A stretch of DNA of 23,659 nucleotides from Devosia equisanguinis (GTDB lineage Bacteria > Pseudomonadota > Alphaproteobacteria > Rhizobiales > Devosiaceae), in contig CAMDAL010000010.1 in NCBI GenBank assembly GCA_945888565.1, forward strand, positions 1 to 23,659. The letters are read 5' to 3'. Both the position numbers and the translations under genes were made by a program. This document shows, piece by piece, positions 14,734-22,284 of this stretch. Below the pieces are notes generated by a model, which saw only the letters and a list, made by a program, of their open reading frames with translations, was not told the DNA's origin and made no database searches. Each line of letters starts with the position of its first letter. Position 1 is the stretch's first letter.

Positions 14734-15444
14734 TCAGCCGGGGCGCCGGTCGTGCCCGAACATCAGCGAGTAGCCGACCCAGCAGACCAGCGACCAGGCC
14801 GCGCCAAGCGCCCAGCCGGCGATGACATCGGTGGGGTAGTGGACGCCGAGGTAGACCCGCGAGAGGCCGATCGCGACGGTCATGAAGATGCCCAGCCCGA
14901 TGAAGAAAGCTCGGAGCCTATGGCGGTGGCTCGCCTCGGCGAGCAGCAGGCCCAGGGTCAGGAAAACCACGGCCGACATGGTGGCATGGCCGCTCGGGAA
15001 ACTGGCGGTGAACACGCGGGCCGCCTCGGCCATGTCGGGCCGGGGGCGATCGAACAGTTCCTTCAGGGCGGTCGACAGGATAGTGCCGCCCACTACCGAG
15101 AAACCGACGAAGATGGCGGTGCGGCTGCGGCCAGACATGGCGAAATAGAGCACGGTGACAATCAGGATGAAGCCGAGCACCGTGAAGCTGCCGAGCCCGG
15201 TGACATCGCGCACCGCTTCCTGGAACCAGTCCGGCCCCCAAGGCTGCGAGGGATCGGCGCGATCTCGAAAGAACGCCGTCACGGCGTCGTCGAACACGGT
15301 GGTTTCACCCTCGATCACCTCATCGGCCACAGAGGCAAAGCCCCAGAGCAGCAGGGCGGTCAGCCCGGCCAGGACATAGGGGATGCGGCGCGGCCGGCCA
15401 GTCGGGCTCGGGCGCGGCGCATCGGGCAAGTCGTCTGAGCTCAA
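14734..15444 (-). CDS. PAP2-family membrane phosphatase
   Basis: An inner-membrane lipid phosphatase of 236 residues with all three motifs of the PAP2 superfamily: K-x6-RP at 128-136 (KELFDRPRP), PSGH at 150-153, and SR-x5-H-x3-D from 195 to 206. Six hydrophobic segments are visible, the first near 22-40. The active site should face the periplasm, dephosphorylating phosphatidate, undecaprenyl diphosphate or similar lipids. I chose the TTG at 15444 because it overlaps the stop of the preceding gene (TTGA), has GGGGA in front, and no ATG or GTG lies in frame before the conserved region. A longer frame runs back through the neighbour but has no support. Confidence 0.88.
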   Translation of the reverse strand: MSSDDLPDAPRPSPTGRPRRIPYVLAGLTALLLWGFASVADEVIEGETTVFDDAVTAFFRDRADPSQPWGPDWFQEAVRDVTGLGSFTVLGFILIVTVLYFAMSGRSRTAIFVGFSVVGGTILSTALKELFDRPRPDMAEAARVFTASFPSGHATMSAVVFLTLGLLLAEASHRHRLRAFFIGLGIFMTVAIGLSRVYLGVHYPTDVIAGWALGAAWSLVCWVGYSLMFGHDRRPG

Positions 15445-16301
15445 ACTGCGGTCCCCACGGAGGCGACGGCGGGGCCCGGTGGCGTGACCGCCTGCTCCCG
15501 CTCGCGCGTCTGCCATGCCGCCCCGTCCCACTCGCGCACGGTGAGGGTGACCTGGCGGTCGGCGATGTCGATGACATTGTAGCCGTTCGCGCCGCCCCGC
15601 AAGCGGGTGGAGACGGCCGAGCCGGCCTGGGCCACGAGGATCGGGGCCGCCGCCGAACGGGTCAATCCTGTCGGAGCGTCCTCGGCAGGAATCTGGCCGT
15701 GACTGCGGGCATAGGAGAGGTGGAAATGCCCTGACAGCACCAGGCGGACGCCGAGCCGGGCGAAGGTCTGGAGCGCCAGGTCGGCGCGGCGCACCAGCCG
15801 CATCGGCTTTTGCACGTCGCCCTCGGGCTGGATCAGCGGGTGATGCGCGACGACGATCCGCAGCGCGTCTGGATCGGTGCCCTCAAGCCGCGCCTCGAGC
15901 CGTCGCAGCTGCCCCTTGCTGATCGAGCCATGCGCCCAGTTCAGCTCGGCCCGCGCCCGCCGCGAGGTCTTGATGCCGGCAATCACCACTCCGTCGAGTT
16001 CCAGCATTGGCTCGAGCTCGGGCGAGATGTGCCGCCGGTATGAACGATAGGGGTTGAGCAGCCGGCGGAGCACATTGCGGGCAGGAACATCGTGATTGCC
16101 CGGCACGGCGAGGATGGGGAGTTGCAGCGCATCGAGGAAGGCCCGGGCGGCGATGAACTCGCGCTCGGTGCCAACCTGGGTGAAGTCGCCGCTGACCACG
16201 ACGAGGTCGGGCGCGGCAGCGATGATATCGGCCGCCAGCGCATCGGCGACAGTGGTGTCGTGATGACCGAAATGCAGGTCGGAGAGGTGGCAGAGACGCA
16301 T
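15441..16301 (-). CDS. Calcineurin-like metallophosphoesterase
   Basis: A soluble 286-residue phosphoesterase of the CpdA/Icc-like class. Its di-metal site residues are all visible: DLH (Asp8, His10), GD (Asp39), GNH (Asn69, His70), the AHH segment near 153, and GHFH (His191, His193). Substrates in this class include cyclic nucleotides, phospholipids and UDP-diacylglucosamine. Its ATG overlaps the stop of the kinase gene by one base (TGATG), and its own stop overlaps the PAP2 start. That places it in a three-gene unit handling lipid phosphates, so a lipid-linked phosphodiester is a more likely substrate than cAMP. This is inference from context. Confidence 0.9.
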   Translation of the reverse strand: MRLCHLSDLHFGHHDTTVADALAADIIAAAPDLVVVSGDFTQVGTEREFIAARAFLDALQLPILAVPGNHDVPARNVLRRLLNPYRSYRRHISPELEPMLELDGVVIAGIKTSRRARAELNWAHGSISKGQLRRLEARLEGTDPDALRIVVAHHPLIQPEGDVQKPMRLVRRADLALQTFARLGVRLVLSGHFHLSYARSHGQIPAEDAPTGLTRSAAAPILVAQAGSAVSTRLRGGANGYNVIDIADRQVTLTVREWDGAAWQTREREQAVTPPGPAVASVGTAV

Positions 16302-17245
16302 CAGCCGGTTGCCTCCAGTCGTATGGCCTCGCTCGCCTCGGCAGCCACCGGTCCGGCCAGCACCTTGAGCCCCAGCGGGTGGATGCGGAAATCGAACGGA
16401 CCGTCGATCATGCCAACCTCGCCGTCGATCATGGCGCGGACGCGGCGACGGCGCGTGCGGATCGTGACGGAGCGCACGTTCTCGATCTCGAGCGCCCCGT
16501 CCTGCCGCCAGGTGCCGAGCAGCATTTCGAGCCCAAGCCGGATGGCGTCGCCGGGCGACAACGAAGTGACGATGTAGAGCGACAGGAAGCCCGCATCGAG
16601 CCGGGTGCGGGTGAACACTTTGCCGAGCCCCGCTGCGTAGTCGTTGTTTGCGACTGCGATCGAGTGCACCCGGTGAATGGTCGGCTCACCATCACCCGTC
16701 GTAATTTCCGCTGCGAAGCGGCGGACCCGCGACAGGGCGCGAAAGAAGTGCGTCATGAAGCCCAGCCGGGCGCCCCAGGAGGAATTCCCGCGGATCTTCT
16801 CGCGGACCGCGGCGATGCCGGGCACGGCGCCGATCACCACCTTGTGGAGGAAGACCTGGCCGTTGACCTCGCCGAAGTCGATCTCGCGCTCGACCATGTC
16901 GGGCAAGGCGGCGAACCACTGGTCGAGTTCGAGCGGCAGGTTGAGATCGCGGGCGAGCAGGTTGGCGGTGCCGAGGGGCAGGACGGCGAGCCGCTTGCCG
17001 GTCTCGCTCGCCACCTTGGCCAGCGCCGTGGCGGTGCCATCGCCACCCGCCGCGACGAGGACGGGGGCGGTGCTGTTGCCGGCGGCGCGCAAGCGCTGCG
17101 AGAATGGCTTAGAGCTGTCGGCGTCGATGCTGATGCGATGGCCCATCTCGGCGAACTTCGCCACGATGGCCTCGGCCGTCACCCCGCCAGCGAGCGCGGT
17201 GCCTGAACTGGCGTTCAGCATGACGTGATAATGGATGTCGGACAT
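16301..17245 (-). CDS. Diacylglycerol-kinase-like lipid kinase
   Basis: A 314-residue protein of the DAGK/YegS/sphingosine kinase family, which phosphorylates lipid hydroxyls with ATP. It begins HYHVMLNASSGTA, has the nucleotide-binding GGDGT at 67-71 (VLVAAGGDGTATALA) and the second family motif LPLGTANLLARDL. The C-terminal beta-sandwich contains the DGE-type motif (RAMIDGEVGMIDGPFDF). The start is taken at ATG 17245, where homology begins; a GTG seven codons upstream (17266) is possible. It is the first gene of the kinase-phosphoesterase-PAP2 unit. The true acceptor (diacylglycerol, phosphatidylglycerol or another lipid) cannot be read from the sequence. Confidence 0.9.
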   Translation of the reverse strand: MSDIHYHVMLNASSGTALAGGVTAEAIVAKFAEMGHRISIDADSSKPFSQRLRAAGNSTAPVLVAAGGDGTATALAKVASETGKRLAVLPLGTANLLARDLNLPLELDQWFAALPDMVEREIDFGEVNGQVFLHKVVIGAVPGIAAVREKIRGNSSWGARLGFMTHFFRALSRVRRFAAEITTGDGEPTIHRVHSIAVANNDYAAGLGKVFTRTRLDAGFLSLYIVTSLSPGDAIRLGLEMLLGTWRQDGALEIENVRSVTIRTRRRRVRAMIDGEVGMIDGPFDFRIHPLGLKVLAGPVAAEASEAIRLEATG

Positions 17246-17305
17246 GATGCACCCCGTTTTCCGCACAACGGGCGGGCGGCCAGTTGGTTCGATCGGTGGC
17301 GTAAA

Positions 17306-19174
17306 TCAGGCGCGCGCCGCGTGGCGCTCGCCCCAGCCCATTACCCGGTCGCGGCCTGCATCCTTGGCGATATAGAGCGCTGCATCGGCGCGACGGACCA
17401 GTTCGGTGGCGGAGACAGTCGAGCCAGGCTCAAGGGTGGCAACGCCGAGGCTGACGGTGACGATCCGTTTCTCACTGCCGGCATGGGCGATATCGAGCGC
17501 GCGGACGGACTCGCGCAGTTGCTCGGCCAATTCCCACGCGCCCTGCTGGTTGGTGTCGGGCAGGATGAGCGTCATTTCCTCACCGCCATAGCGCGCCACC
17601 ACATCGGCCGGACGCCGGGCGCCGGCGCGCAACGCGGCAGCCACCTGCTTCAGGCACTCGTCGCCGGCCTGATGGCCGTAGCGGTCGTTGTAGGCCTTGA
17701 ACCGATCGATATCGACCATGACGAGGCTCAGCGGCTGCCTGCTGCGCGCGGCCCGCAATGCCTCGTCGGCCAGTCGCTCGTCGAAGCCGCGCCGGTTGAG
17801 CAGGCCGGTGAGCGCATCGGTGGTGGCCATGGCGCGCAGTTGTTCGGTGAGGGCCATCAGCCCGGCCTCGGCCCGCTTCAGGTTGGTGATATCCGAGACC
17901 AGCACCGTGGCACCGCCGTCAGGCATCGCCCGGGTCCGGATATGCAGCCAGTGACCGTCAAAGAGCGGGACTTCCTCCTCTCCGCCCGATGCCAGCGACC
18001 CCACGATCGACGTGACCCAGTTGCCCCGGTCTTTCGGAATGTGCAGCTGCTCGCCGCGCTCGGCGGCCGCCTTCAGGATGTCGCTCAGATGGGACCCGGG
18101 GACCCGGACGTCGCTGGTGAGCGGAAACATCGCGCGGTACCGTTCGTTGGTGAACACCAGCACGCCATTGGCATCGAAACGAGCGAGCCCGTCCGACATC
18201 GTCGTCAGCACCAGATCGAGCTGCTTCCGTCCCTCCAGCAGCGCCTGCTCGAGGGCCTTGCGCTCGGTGATGTCACGGGAGGCGCCGGCGAGCCCGATTA
18301 CTTCGCCGTCGACGTTCCGAACTGCCACCTTGGAGGTGAGGAACCAGCGCTGCTCATCGTGTTCGGCAACCAGCTCCTCAACGTTCAATACCTCCCCGCC
18401 ATTGCGGACAATTTCCTGCTCGACATCGAACAGTTTTCTGGCCCGTTCGGGCGAAGCAAGGTTGAAATCAGTCTTGCCTCGCAACTCGGCCGGCGAGGCG
18501 AAGCCATGCCTGATCGCGACCATGTTGTTGGCGGCAACGAACCGGCTTTCGTTGTCCTTGACAAACAGGTAGTCCGGCGCCTGCCCGAATGCGTCCTGCA
18601 GGAGTTTCTGCTCGTCCATCAGCCGCTGACGCTGCACCAGGAAGAAGGTGGCCACCGCCGTCGCGACAAAGCCGATCGCGACGATAGGCATGCCCGCCTT
18701 GAGCGCAGTCCACAGCATCGCTTCGGGTAGCAGCACGAATCCACCGAGTGGCGCCGTGGCGCTGACCAGCGAAAACGCCAGGATTGCGCCGGTGCTGGCA
18801 CCGCGTTGCCGCACGAGGGCGTGGGCAACCAGTCCGATAGCACTCACCAGGCCAATGCTTAAAAGGGCGCCGGCCACGCCGACTCCGCCGAGTGCAGCGC
18901 GAAAGCCGCCGGTCATCACGGCTGTGATCGCCACAGCCACCGGGCCGCCCAGGAAGGCGGCCATGGCCACGAAACAAGCGCGCAGGTCGAACAACACGCC
19001 GGGCTGAATTTCGATCGACAGCTGCATGGAGACGATGGCGCCGACCCCCATGACAGCGCCGAGGATGGCGCGCCGATAGGGCCGCCTGACCCGCCTCAGC
19101 AGATCCTGCAAATGCAGCCAGCCGAACCCGAACAGTCCGACAACCGCAAAATTGGCGATGAGGGACTGCCACAT
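17306..19174 (-). CDS. Membrane-bound diguanylate cyclase (5TM-LYT, PAS, PAS, GGDEF)
   Basis: A 622-residue inner-membrane signalling protein. Residues 1-185 form a 5TM-LYT-like sensor with the hallmark PGVLFDLR (58-65) and GGPVAV. A PAS domain (about 190-305) ends in ASRDITERKALEQ; a second PAS-like module (about 315-435) ends in VSDITNLKRAE. The GGDEF domain (about 445-622) has DALTGLLNRRGFDE, DIDRFKAYND and the active-site loop as GGEEM (530-534), where the last residue is normally F. An RxxD inhibition site, RPAD at 521-524, lies the canonical five residues before it. It should make cyclic di-GMP. I place the start at ATG 19174; the open frame further upstream mirrors the AraC gene. A shared palindromic motif lies 46 bases upstream. 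Confidence 0.9.
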   Translation of the reverse strand: MWQSLIANFAVVGLFGFGWLHLQDLLRRVRRPYRRAILGAVMGVGAIVSMQLSIEIQPGVLFDLRACFVAMAAFLGGPVAVAITAVMTGGFRAALGGVGVAGALLSIGLVSAIGLVAHALVRQRGASTGAILAFSLVSATAPLGGFVLLPEAMLWTALKAGMPIVAIGFVATAVATFFLVQRQRLMDEQKLLQDAFGQAPDYLFVKDNESRFVAANNMVAIRHGFASPAELRGKTDFNLASPERARKLFDVEQEIVRNGGEVLNVEELVAEHDEQRWFLTSKVAVRNVDGEVIGLAGASRDITERKALEQALLEGRKQLDLVLTTMSDGLARFDANGVLVFTNERYRAMFPLTSDVRVPGSHLSDILKAAAERGEQLHIPKDRGNWVTSIVGSLASGGEEEVPLFDGHWLHIRTRAMPDGGATVLVSDITNLKRAEAGLMALTEQLRAMATTDALTGLLNRRGFDERLADEALRAARSRQPLSLVMVDIDRFKAYNDRYGHQAGDECLKQVAAALRAGARRPADVVARYGGEEMTLILPDTNQQGAWELAEQLRESVRALDIAHAGSEKRIVTVSLGVATLEPGSTVSATELVRRADAALYIAKDAGRDRVMGWGERHAARA

Positions 19175-19214
19175 GGCGTGAAGGGTCCAGGTTTCCACCG
19201 ACCCTAGACGAGGC

Positions 19215-19242
19215 GTCTCTACCTTAAGGTTAAAGTCGAGAC
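19215..19242 (-). promoter_or_regulatory. Dyad motif upstream of the diguanylate cyclase
   Basis: A 28-bp imperfect dyad with arms GTCTC and GAGAC encloses the perfect 10-bp palindrome ACCTTAAGGT (19221-19230). The stretch ACCTTAAGGTTAAAGTC matches 15 of 17 bases of the motif at 7284-7300. It fills the short gap between the AraC stop and the cyclase start and resembles, in layout only, MerR-type or other dyad operators. It could also help end the AraC transcript, though it has no T-run. Confidence 0.45.
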
Positions 19243-19248
19243 CTTTAA

Positions 19249-20103
19249 TTAAACCGACCGGAACCGGGCGCGGTAGTCGCGGGGGGTCATGCCGCGCAAG
19301 GCGCGGAACTGGCGGTTGAAGTTGGCGAGCGAGGCGTAGCCCACGGCGTCGGCGACGTGCTGGATCGGCTGGTCGGTGGAGGAGAGGCGCGAGCAGGCGT
19401 CGCCGATGCGCAGGCCGGTGAGATAGGTGCCGATGCTGGTGCGGGTGTGGCGGGTGAAGAGGCGGTGCAGCCCGGATACGCTGAGTGCGGCGATTTCGGC
19501 GAGGTCGGGCAGCGAGACGGGATCGGCATAGTGCTGGTGCAAGTGGGTCAGCACCCGGTCGAGCCGCGAGCGGCTGGCTTCGGTGGGGCGCGGCGCGACG
19601 TGCGACAGCGGCTGGGCGGGGGCTTCGGACAGGCGGGCGAGGATGGCGACGAGGCCGAGCAGGCGCTGCAGCGGGGGCAGCGTGAAGATCGCCTCGATCT
19701 GCTCGCGCAGCGCCAGCCCGGTTTCGGGCGGGAAGGCAAGCCCCGTGGCCGAGCGTTCGATGAGGTCGCGCAGCGGGCGGAGCTCGATCGATCCCGCGAT
19801 CAGCGCCGCAAGCCACTCGCGCTCGAACCACAGGACGAGGGCGACATGCGGGCTGGTTGGGTCGAGTTTTTCGCGGCTGGCCCAGGTGTGGGGGAGGTTC
19901 GGGCCGACCAGCACGAGGTCGCCGTGGCCGTAGCTGCCGACATGGTCACCGACGAAGCGCTGGCCGGCGGAGTTGAGGGTCAGGGTCAGCTCGAGCTCGG
20001 GATGGTGGTGCCACTGGAACGGGATGGCGTCATCGAGGCGGCGGTTGAGCATGCTCCACGACGCCTCGGGCGGACGCTGCAGGTGCTCAAGGAATGGCCG
20101 CAT
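19249..20103 (-). CDS. AraC-family transcriptional regulator
   Basis: A 284-residue regulator. The N-terminal cupin sensor contains IPFQWHHHPELELTLTLNSAGQRFVGDHVG and GDLVLVGPNLPHTW. The C-terminal double helix-turn-helix (about 185-284) contains LPDLAEIAALSVSGLHRLFTRHTRTS and the second helix pair with IQHVADAVGYASLANFNRQFRALRGMTPRDYR, the AraC signature. The ATG at 20103 follows GGAG by seven bases. It diverges from the phytanoyl-CoA-dioxygenase-like gene across 126 bases, the usual arrangement for a regulator and its target, so it probably controls that gene. Confidence 0.93.
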   Translation of the reverse strand: MRPFLEHLQRPPEASWSMLNRRLDDAIPFQWHHHPELELTLTLNSAGQRFVGDHVGSYGHGDLVLVGPNLPHTWASREKLDPTSPHVALVLWFEREWLAALIAGSIELRPLRDLIERSATGLAFPPETGLALREQIEAIFTLPPLQRLLGLVAILARLSEAPAQPLSHVAPRPTEASRSRLDRVLTHLHQHYADPVSLPDLAEIAALSVSGLHRLFTRHTRTSIGTYLTGLRIGDACSRLSSTDQPIQHVADAVGYASLANFNRQFRALRGMTPRDYRARFRSV

Positions 20104-20229
20104 TGCGCAACTCCGGCGCCGAGAATGCCAGAATAGTATCAGTTTTGTGCGGAGGAGGACAACACGCCTGGCGCCGTGCGGCTAGTGTCAGCTCACCCGA
20201 GCGAGGGGAGATTGAATTGGGAGAGCACT

Positions 20230-21183
20230 ATGAGCATGGCCGCGGCCACTATGGCGACACCGATGAAGCGCGACAGCCATCCGACCACGCAGGCTTCGAC
20301 GCAGCTGAAGGACATTCGGAAGACCCTGCCGCTGCGGGTGCTGTCGGAGGACGACTGGCAGCACTGGATCACCAAGGGCTGCGTGATTGTCCGTCAGGCG
20401 GTGCCTGCGGCCAATGTCGAGCGGCTTGTGGACCTGCTCTGGCGTTTTGACGAGAAGGACCCGAACGACCAGTCGACCTGGTACGCGCCGCAGCGCCGCG
20501 ACCACATCATGAAGGAGCTGAACGGCACCGGCATGCTGGAGATCTATAACCACCAGTACCTGTGGGATAACCGGATGGAGACGCGCATCTACGATGCGTT
20601 TGTCGACATCTGGGACCGCGAGGATTTGTGGGTGACGATCGACCGGGCCAACCTCAACCCGCCCAAGAAGGTGAAGGGGAACCCCAACGGCTTCATCCAC
20701 TGGGACGTCGATACCTCGATCACCCCGCCGCCGATCGGCGTGCAGGCGGTGCTGAGCCTGAAGAAGCAGGACGGCGATGTCGGCGGCTTCCAGTCGGTGC
20801 CCTACCTGTTCGAGCATTTCGACGAGTGGGTGAAGACGCAGCCGGAGGATCGCGACCCGATGCATCCGGACATGACCGGGCTATCGACGGTGAATGTCGA
20901 TCTCGAGCCCGGCGACCTGATGATCTTCAACTCGCTGCTGGCGCATGGCGTGCGGCCCAACCACTCGGACAACCGGGTGCGGATGGCGCAGTATATCTCG
21001 ATGCATCCGGCAGAGTTCGACAACGAAGCGGAGCGGCTCGAGCGCATCCGGCTGTGGCGCGAACTGGACTCGCCGAAGCGCGACGCCTTCCCCGGCGATC
21101 CGCGCGACTGGGAAAAGCACAATGCCGAGACGGCCACGCTGACGCCCTTGGGCGAGAAACTGCTCGGCCTGACGCGCTGGTAG
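20230..21183 (+). CDS. Phytanoyl-CoA dioxygenase (PhyH) family protein
   Basis: A 317-residue non-haem Fe(II)/2-oxoglutarate oxygenase. The metal ligands are visible as HWD (His157, Asp159 in GFIHWDVDTS) and the distal His239 (NSLLAHGVRPNHS), with an arginine at 249 or 251 to bind 2-oxoglutarate. The jelly-roll core includes VGGFQSVPYLFEHF and LEPGDLMIFNS. Family members hydroxylate small molecules or fatty acyl-CoA. Nothing here identifies the substrate, though control by an AraC protein suggests an inducible catabolic role. The ATG at 20230 follows GGGAGAG; a longer frame from 20176 lacks a ribosome binding site. Confidence 0.9.
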   Translation: MSMAAATMATPMKRDSHPTTQASTQLKDIRKTLPLRVLSEDDWQHWITKGCVIVRQAVPAANVERLVDLLWRFDEKDPNDQSTWYAPQRRDHIMKELNGTGMLEIYNHQYLWDNRMETRIYDAFVDIWDREDLWVTIDRANLNPPKKVKGNPNGFIHWDVDTSITPPPIGVQAVLSLKKQDGDVGGFQSVPYLFEHFDEWVKTQPEDRDPMHPDMTGLSTVNVDLEPGDLMIFNSLLAHGVRPNHSDNRVRMAQYISMHPAEFDNEAERLERIRLWRELDSPKRDAFPGDPRDWEKHNAETATLTPLGEKLLGLTRW

Positions 21184-21206
21184 CCGCGCGACCTGCGAGG
21201 CATAAA

Positions 21207-21230
21207 AAAAGGGCCCGCGAGGGCCCTTTT
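21207..21230. terminator. Bidirectional intrinsic terminator
   Basis: AAAAGGGCCC (21207-21216) and GGGCCCTTTT (21221-21230) form a perfect 10-bp stem with a four-base loop. The A-run on one side and T-run on the other let it terminate both the dioxygenase (plus) and cspA (minus) transcripts. Confidence 0.92.
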
Positions 21231-21256
21231 CGTCGTTCAGTGTGAGCTCAGCGAGC

Positions 21257-21463
21257 TTAGAGCGCGCGGAGGTTCGTCGCCGAAACCTTGCCGTCACGGC
21301 CCTTTTCGAGCTCGTAGCTCACCTTCTGGCCTTCGTTCAGGCCGGAAAGGCCAGCGCGCTCGACGGCCGAGATGTGGACGAATGCGTCCTGGCCGCCGGT
21401 GTCCGGCTGGATGAACCCGAAACCCTTGGTGGAATTGAAGAACTTAACGGTGCCTTCGGTCAT
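21257..21463 (-). CDS. cspA: Cold-shock protein, CspA family
   Basis: A 68-residue single cold-shock domain that binds single-stranded RNA and DNA. It starts MTEGTVKFFNSTKGFGFIQP, containing the RNP1 motif KGFGFI, and continues with the RNP2 motif DAFVHIS. The C-terminal half (LNEGQKVSYELEKGRDGKVSATNL) is typical. The start is ATG 21463 with GAAAGAAG upstream. Its structured leader and position just below rpsU fit a cold-inducible or growth-related RNA chaperone, though many alphaproteobacterial Csp proteins are not cold-induced. Confidence 0.96.
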   Translation of the reverse strand: MTEGTVKFFNSTKGFGFIQPDTGGQDAFVHISAVERAGLSGLNEGQKVSYELEKGRDGKVSATNLRAL

Positions 21464-21482
21464 GATGGCTTCTTTCGATTAT

Positions 21483-21539
21483 CGTGTGCGGGGTCTTCCC
21501 GCGTCACACGTGTTTCCCGGACGGCGACATGCCGCCGGG
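21483..21539 (-). promoter_or_regulatory. Tandem hairpins in the cspA leader
   Basis: Two stem-loops lie back to back before cspA. One pairs CGTGTG-CGGG (21483-21492) with CCCG-CGT-CACACG (21498-21510). The other pairs CCCGG-A-CGGC (21516-21525) with GCCGCCGGG (21531-21539). Cold-shock mRNAs elsewhere have long structured leaders that act as thermosensors, so these may serve the same purpose. No promoter upstream is clear. Confidence 0.5.
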
Positions 21540-21640
21540 CCTAAACGCTGCAATGATCAAGAGGTAGCCAGAAGGACCAGAGGTCCGGATGGATAGCGCC
21601 CGGAAAACCGAAACGTCAGATGGGGTCACTGTCACACGCC

Positions 21641-21982
21641 TCAATCAGAGTCGGATGGCAGGGGTGAGAGATCGTTTTCGTCGACGATCCGCTCGTAGTT
21701 TTCATTGTCGCTCCGCACACGGTAGCGCAGCGGGCCGCCTTCGTGCGGAAGCCGCGCGACGATGGTGCAGGTGGCTGCTCCACGCGCAAACTCCCGGCCG
21801 CCCGGCGCCATGGCAAGGCGCTGGCCGACCGCGTAGCGATGGCCGATCGACTGGCCGGCCACCGGCTGCGTCATCGACGCGCTGGTGGCAGGAACGTAGG
21901 CGGGCGCCGGAACTGCGGAGGGGGTCGCCCCGCGCTTCTTGGAAGCATTGCGGGACGGCACGGAGACGCTCTTGTAAGGCAT
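21641..21982 (-). CDS. Small hypothetical protein between rpsU and cspA
   Basis: A 113-residue protein starting MPYKSVSVPSRNASKKRG. The first half is low-complexity and basic (ATPSAVPAPAYVPATSAS). The second half is a compact domain: VGQRLAMAPGGREF, CTIVARLPHEGGPLRYRVRSDNENYERIVDENDL. I recall similar R-x-R-[GS]-x-[DN]-E...ER-x-[VL] tails in small uncharacterised rhizobial proteins. No function is known to me. The ATG at 21982 follows GGAG by nine bases. It lies 38 bases after rpsU in the same direction, so it is probably co-transcribed. Confidence 0.65.
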   Translation of the reverse strand: MPYKSVSVPSRNASKKRGATPSAVPAPAYVPATSASMTQPVAGQSIGHRYAVGQRLAMAPGGREFARGAATCTIVARLPHEGGPLRYRVRSDNENYERIVDENDLSPLPSDSD

Positions 21983-22020
21983 TGTTGCGTGCTCCTGCGG
22001 CAGGGACGCCGCGCCGCCGG

Positions 22021-22284
22021 TCACGGCTGCGGACGGGTGAAGCGGGCCGGGCGCAGCGGCAGCTTCGGCTTGGGCGCTGCAATCAGGCCCTCGCGGATCG
22101 CCTGCTTGCGCGCATTCTTGCGGCTGCGACGCACGGCCTCGGCCTGCTCGCGCACGCGCGCTTCGGACGGCTTCTCGTAGTAGCGGCGGAGCTTCATCTC
22201 GCGGAAGACGCCCTCACGCTGCAGGCGCTTCTTCAGCACCCGCATGGCCTGATCGACGTTATTGTCCCTGACGGTGACCTGCAT
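22021..22284 (-). CDS. rpsU: 30S ribosomal protein S21
   Basis: An 87-residue small-subunit protein. The start MQVTVRDNNVDQAMRVLKKR is diagnostic of S21, followed by REGVFREMKLRRYYEKPSEARVRE and a basic arginine-rich helix. Length is at the upper end of the family because of a proline-rich C-terminal tail, common in alphaproteobacteria. S21 takes part in initiation-complex formation by helping the 16S 3' end pair with mRNA. The ATG at 22284 follows GAGGA. The first 26 bases overlap the preceding hypothetical gene. Confidence 0.96.
   Translation of the reverse strand: MQVTVRDNNVDQAMRVLKKRLQREGVFREMKLRRYYEKPSEARVREQAEAVRRSRKNARKQAIREGLIAAPKPKLPLRPARFTRPQP

Noticed and set aside
17225..18730. 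Plus-strand frame (501 codons) opposite the diguanylate cyclase and its promoter side
   Set aside because: Shadow frame without recognisable domains, opposite a gene with clear GGDEF and PAS motifs.
19175..19831. N-terminal extension of the diguanylate cyclase frame over the AraC gene
   Set aside because: The extension is an out-of-frame reading of AraC codons, rich in Arg, Pro and Ala; the membrane sensor starts at the ATG at 19174.
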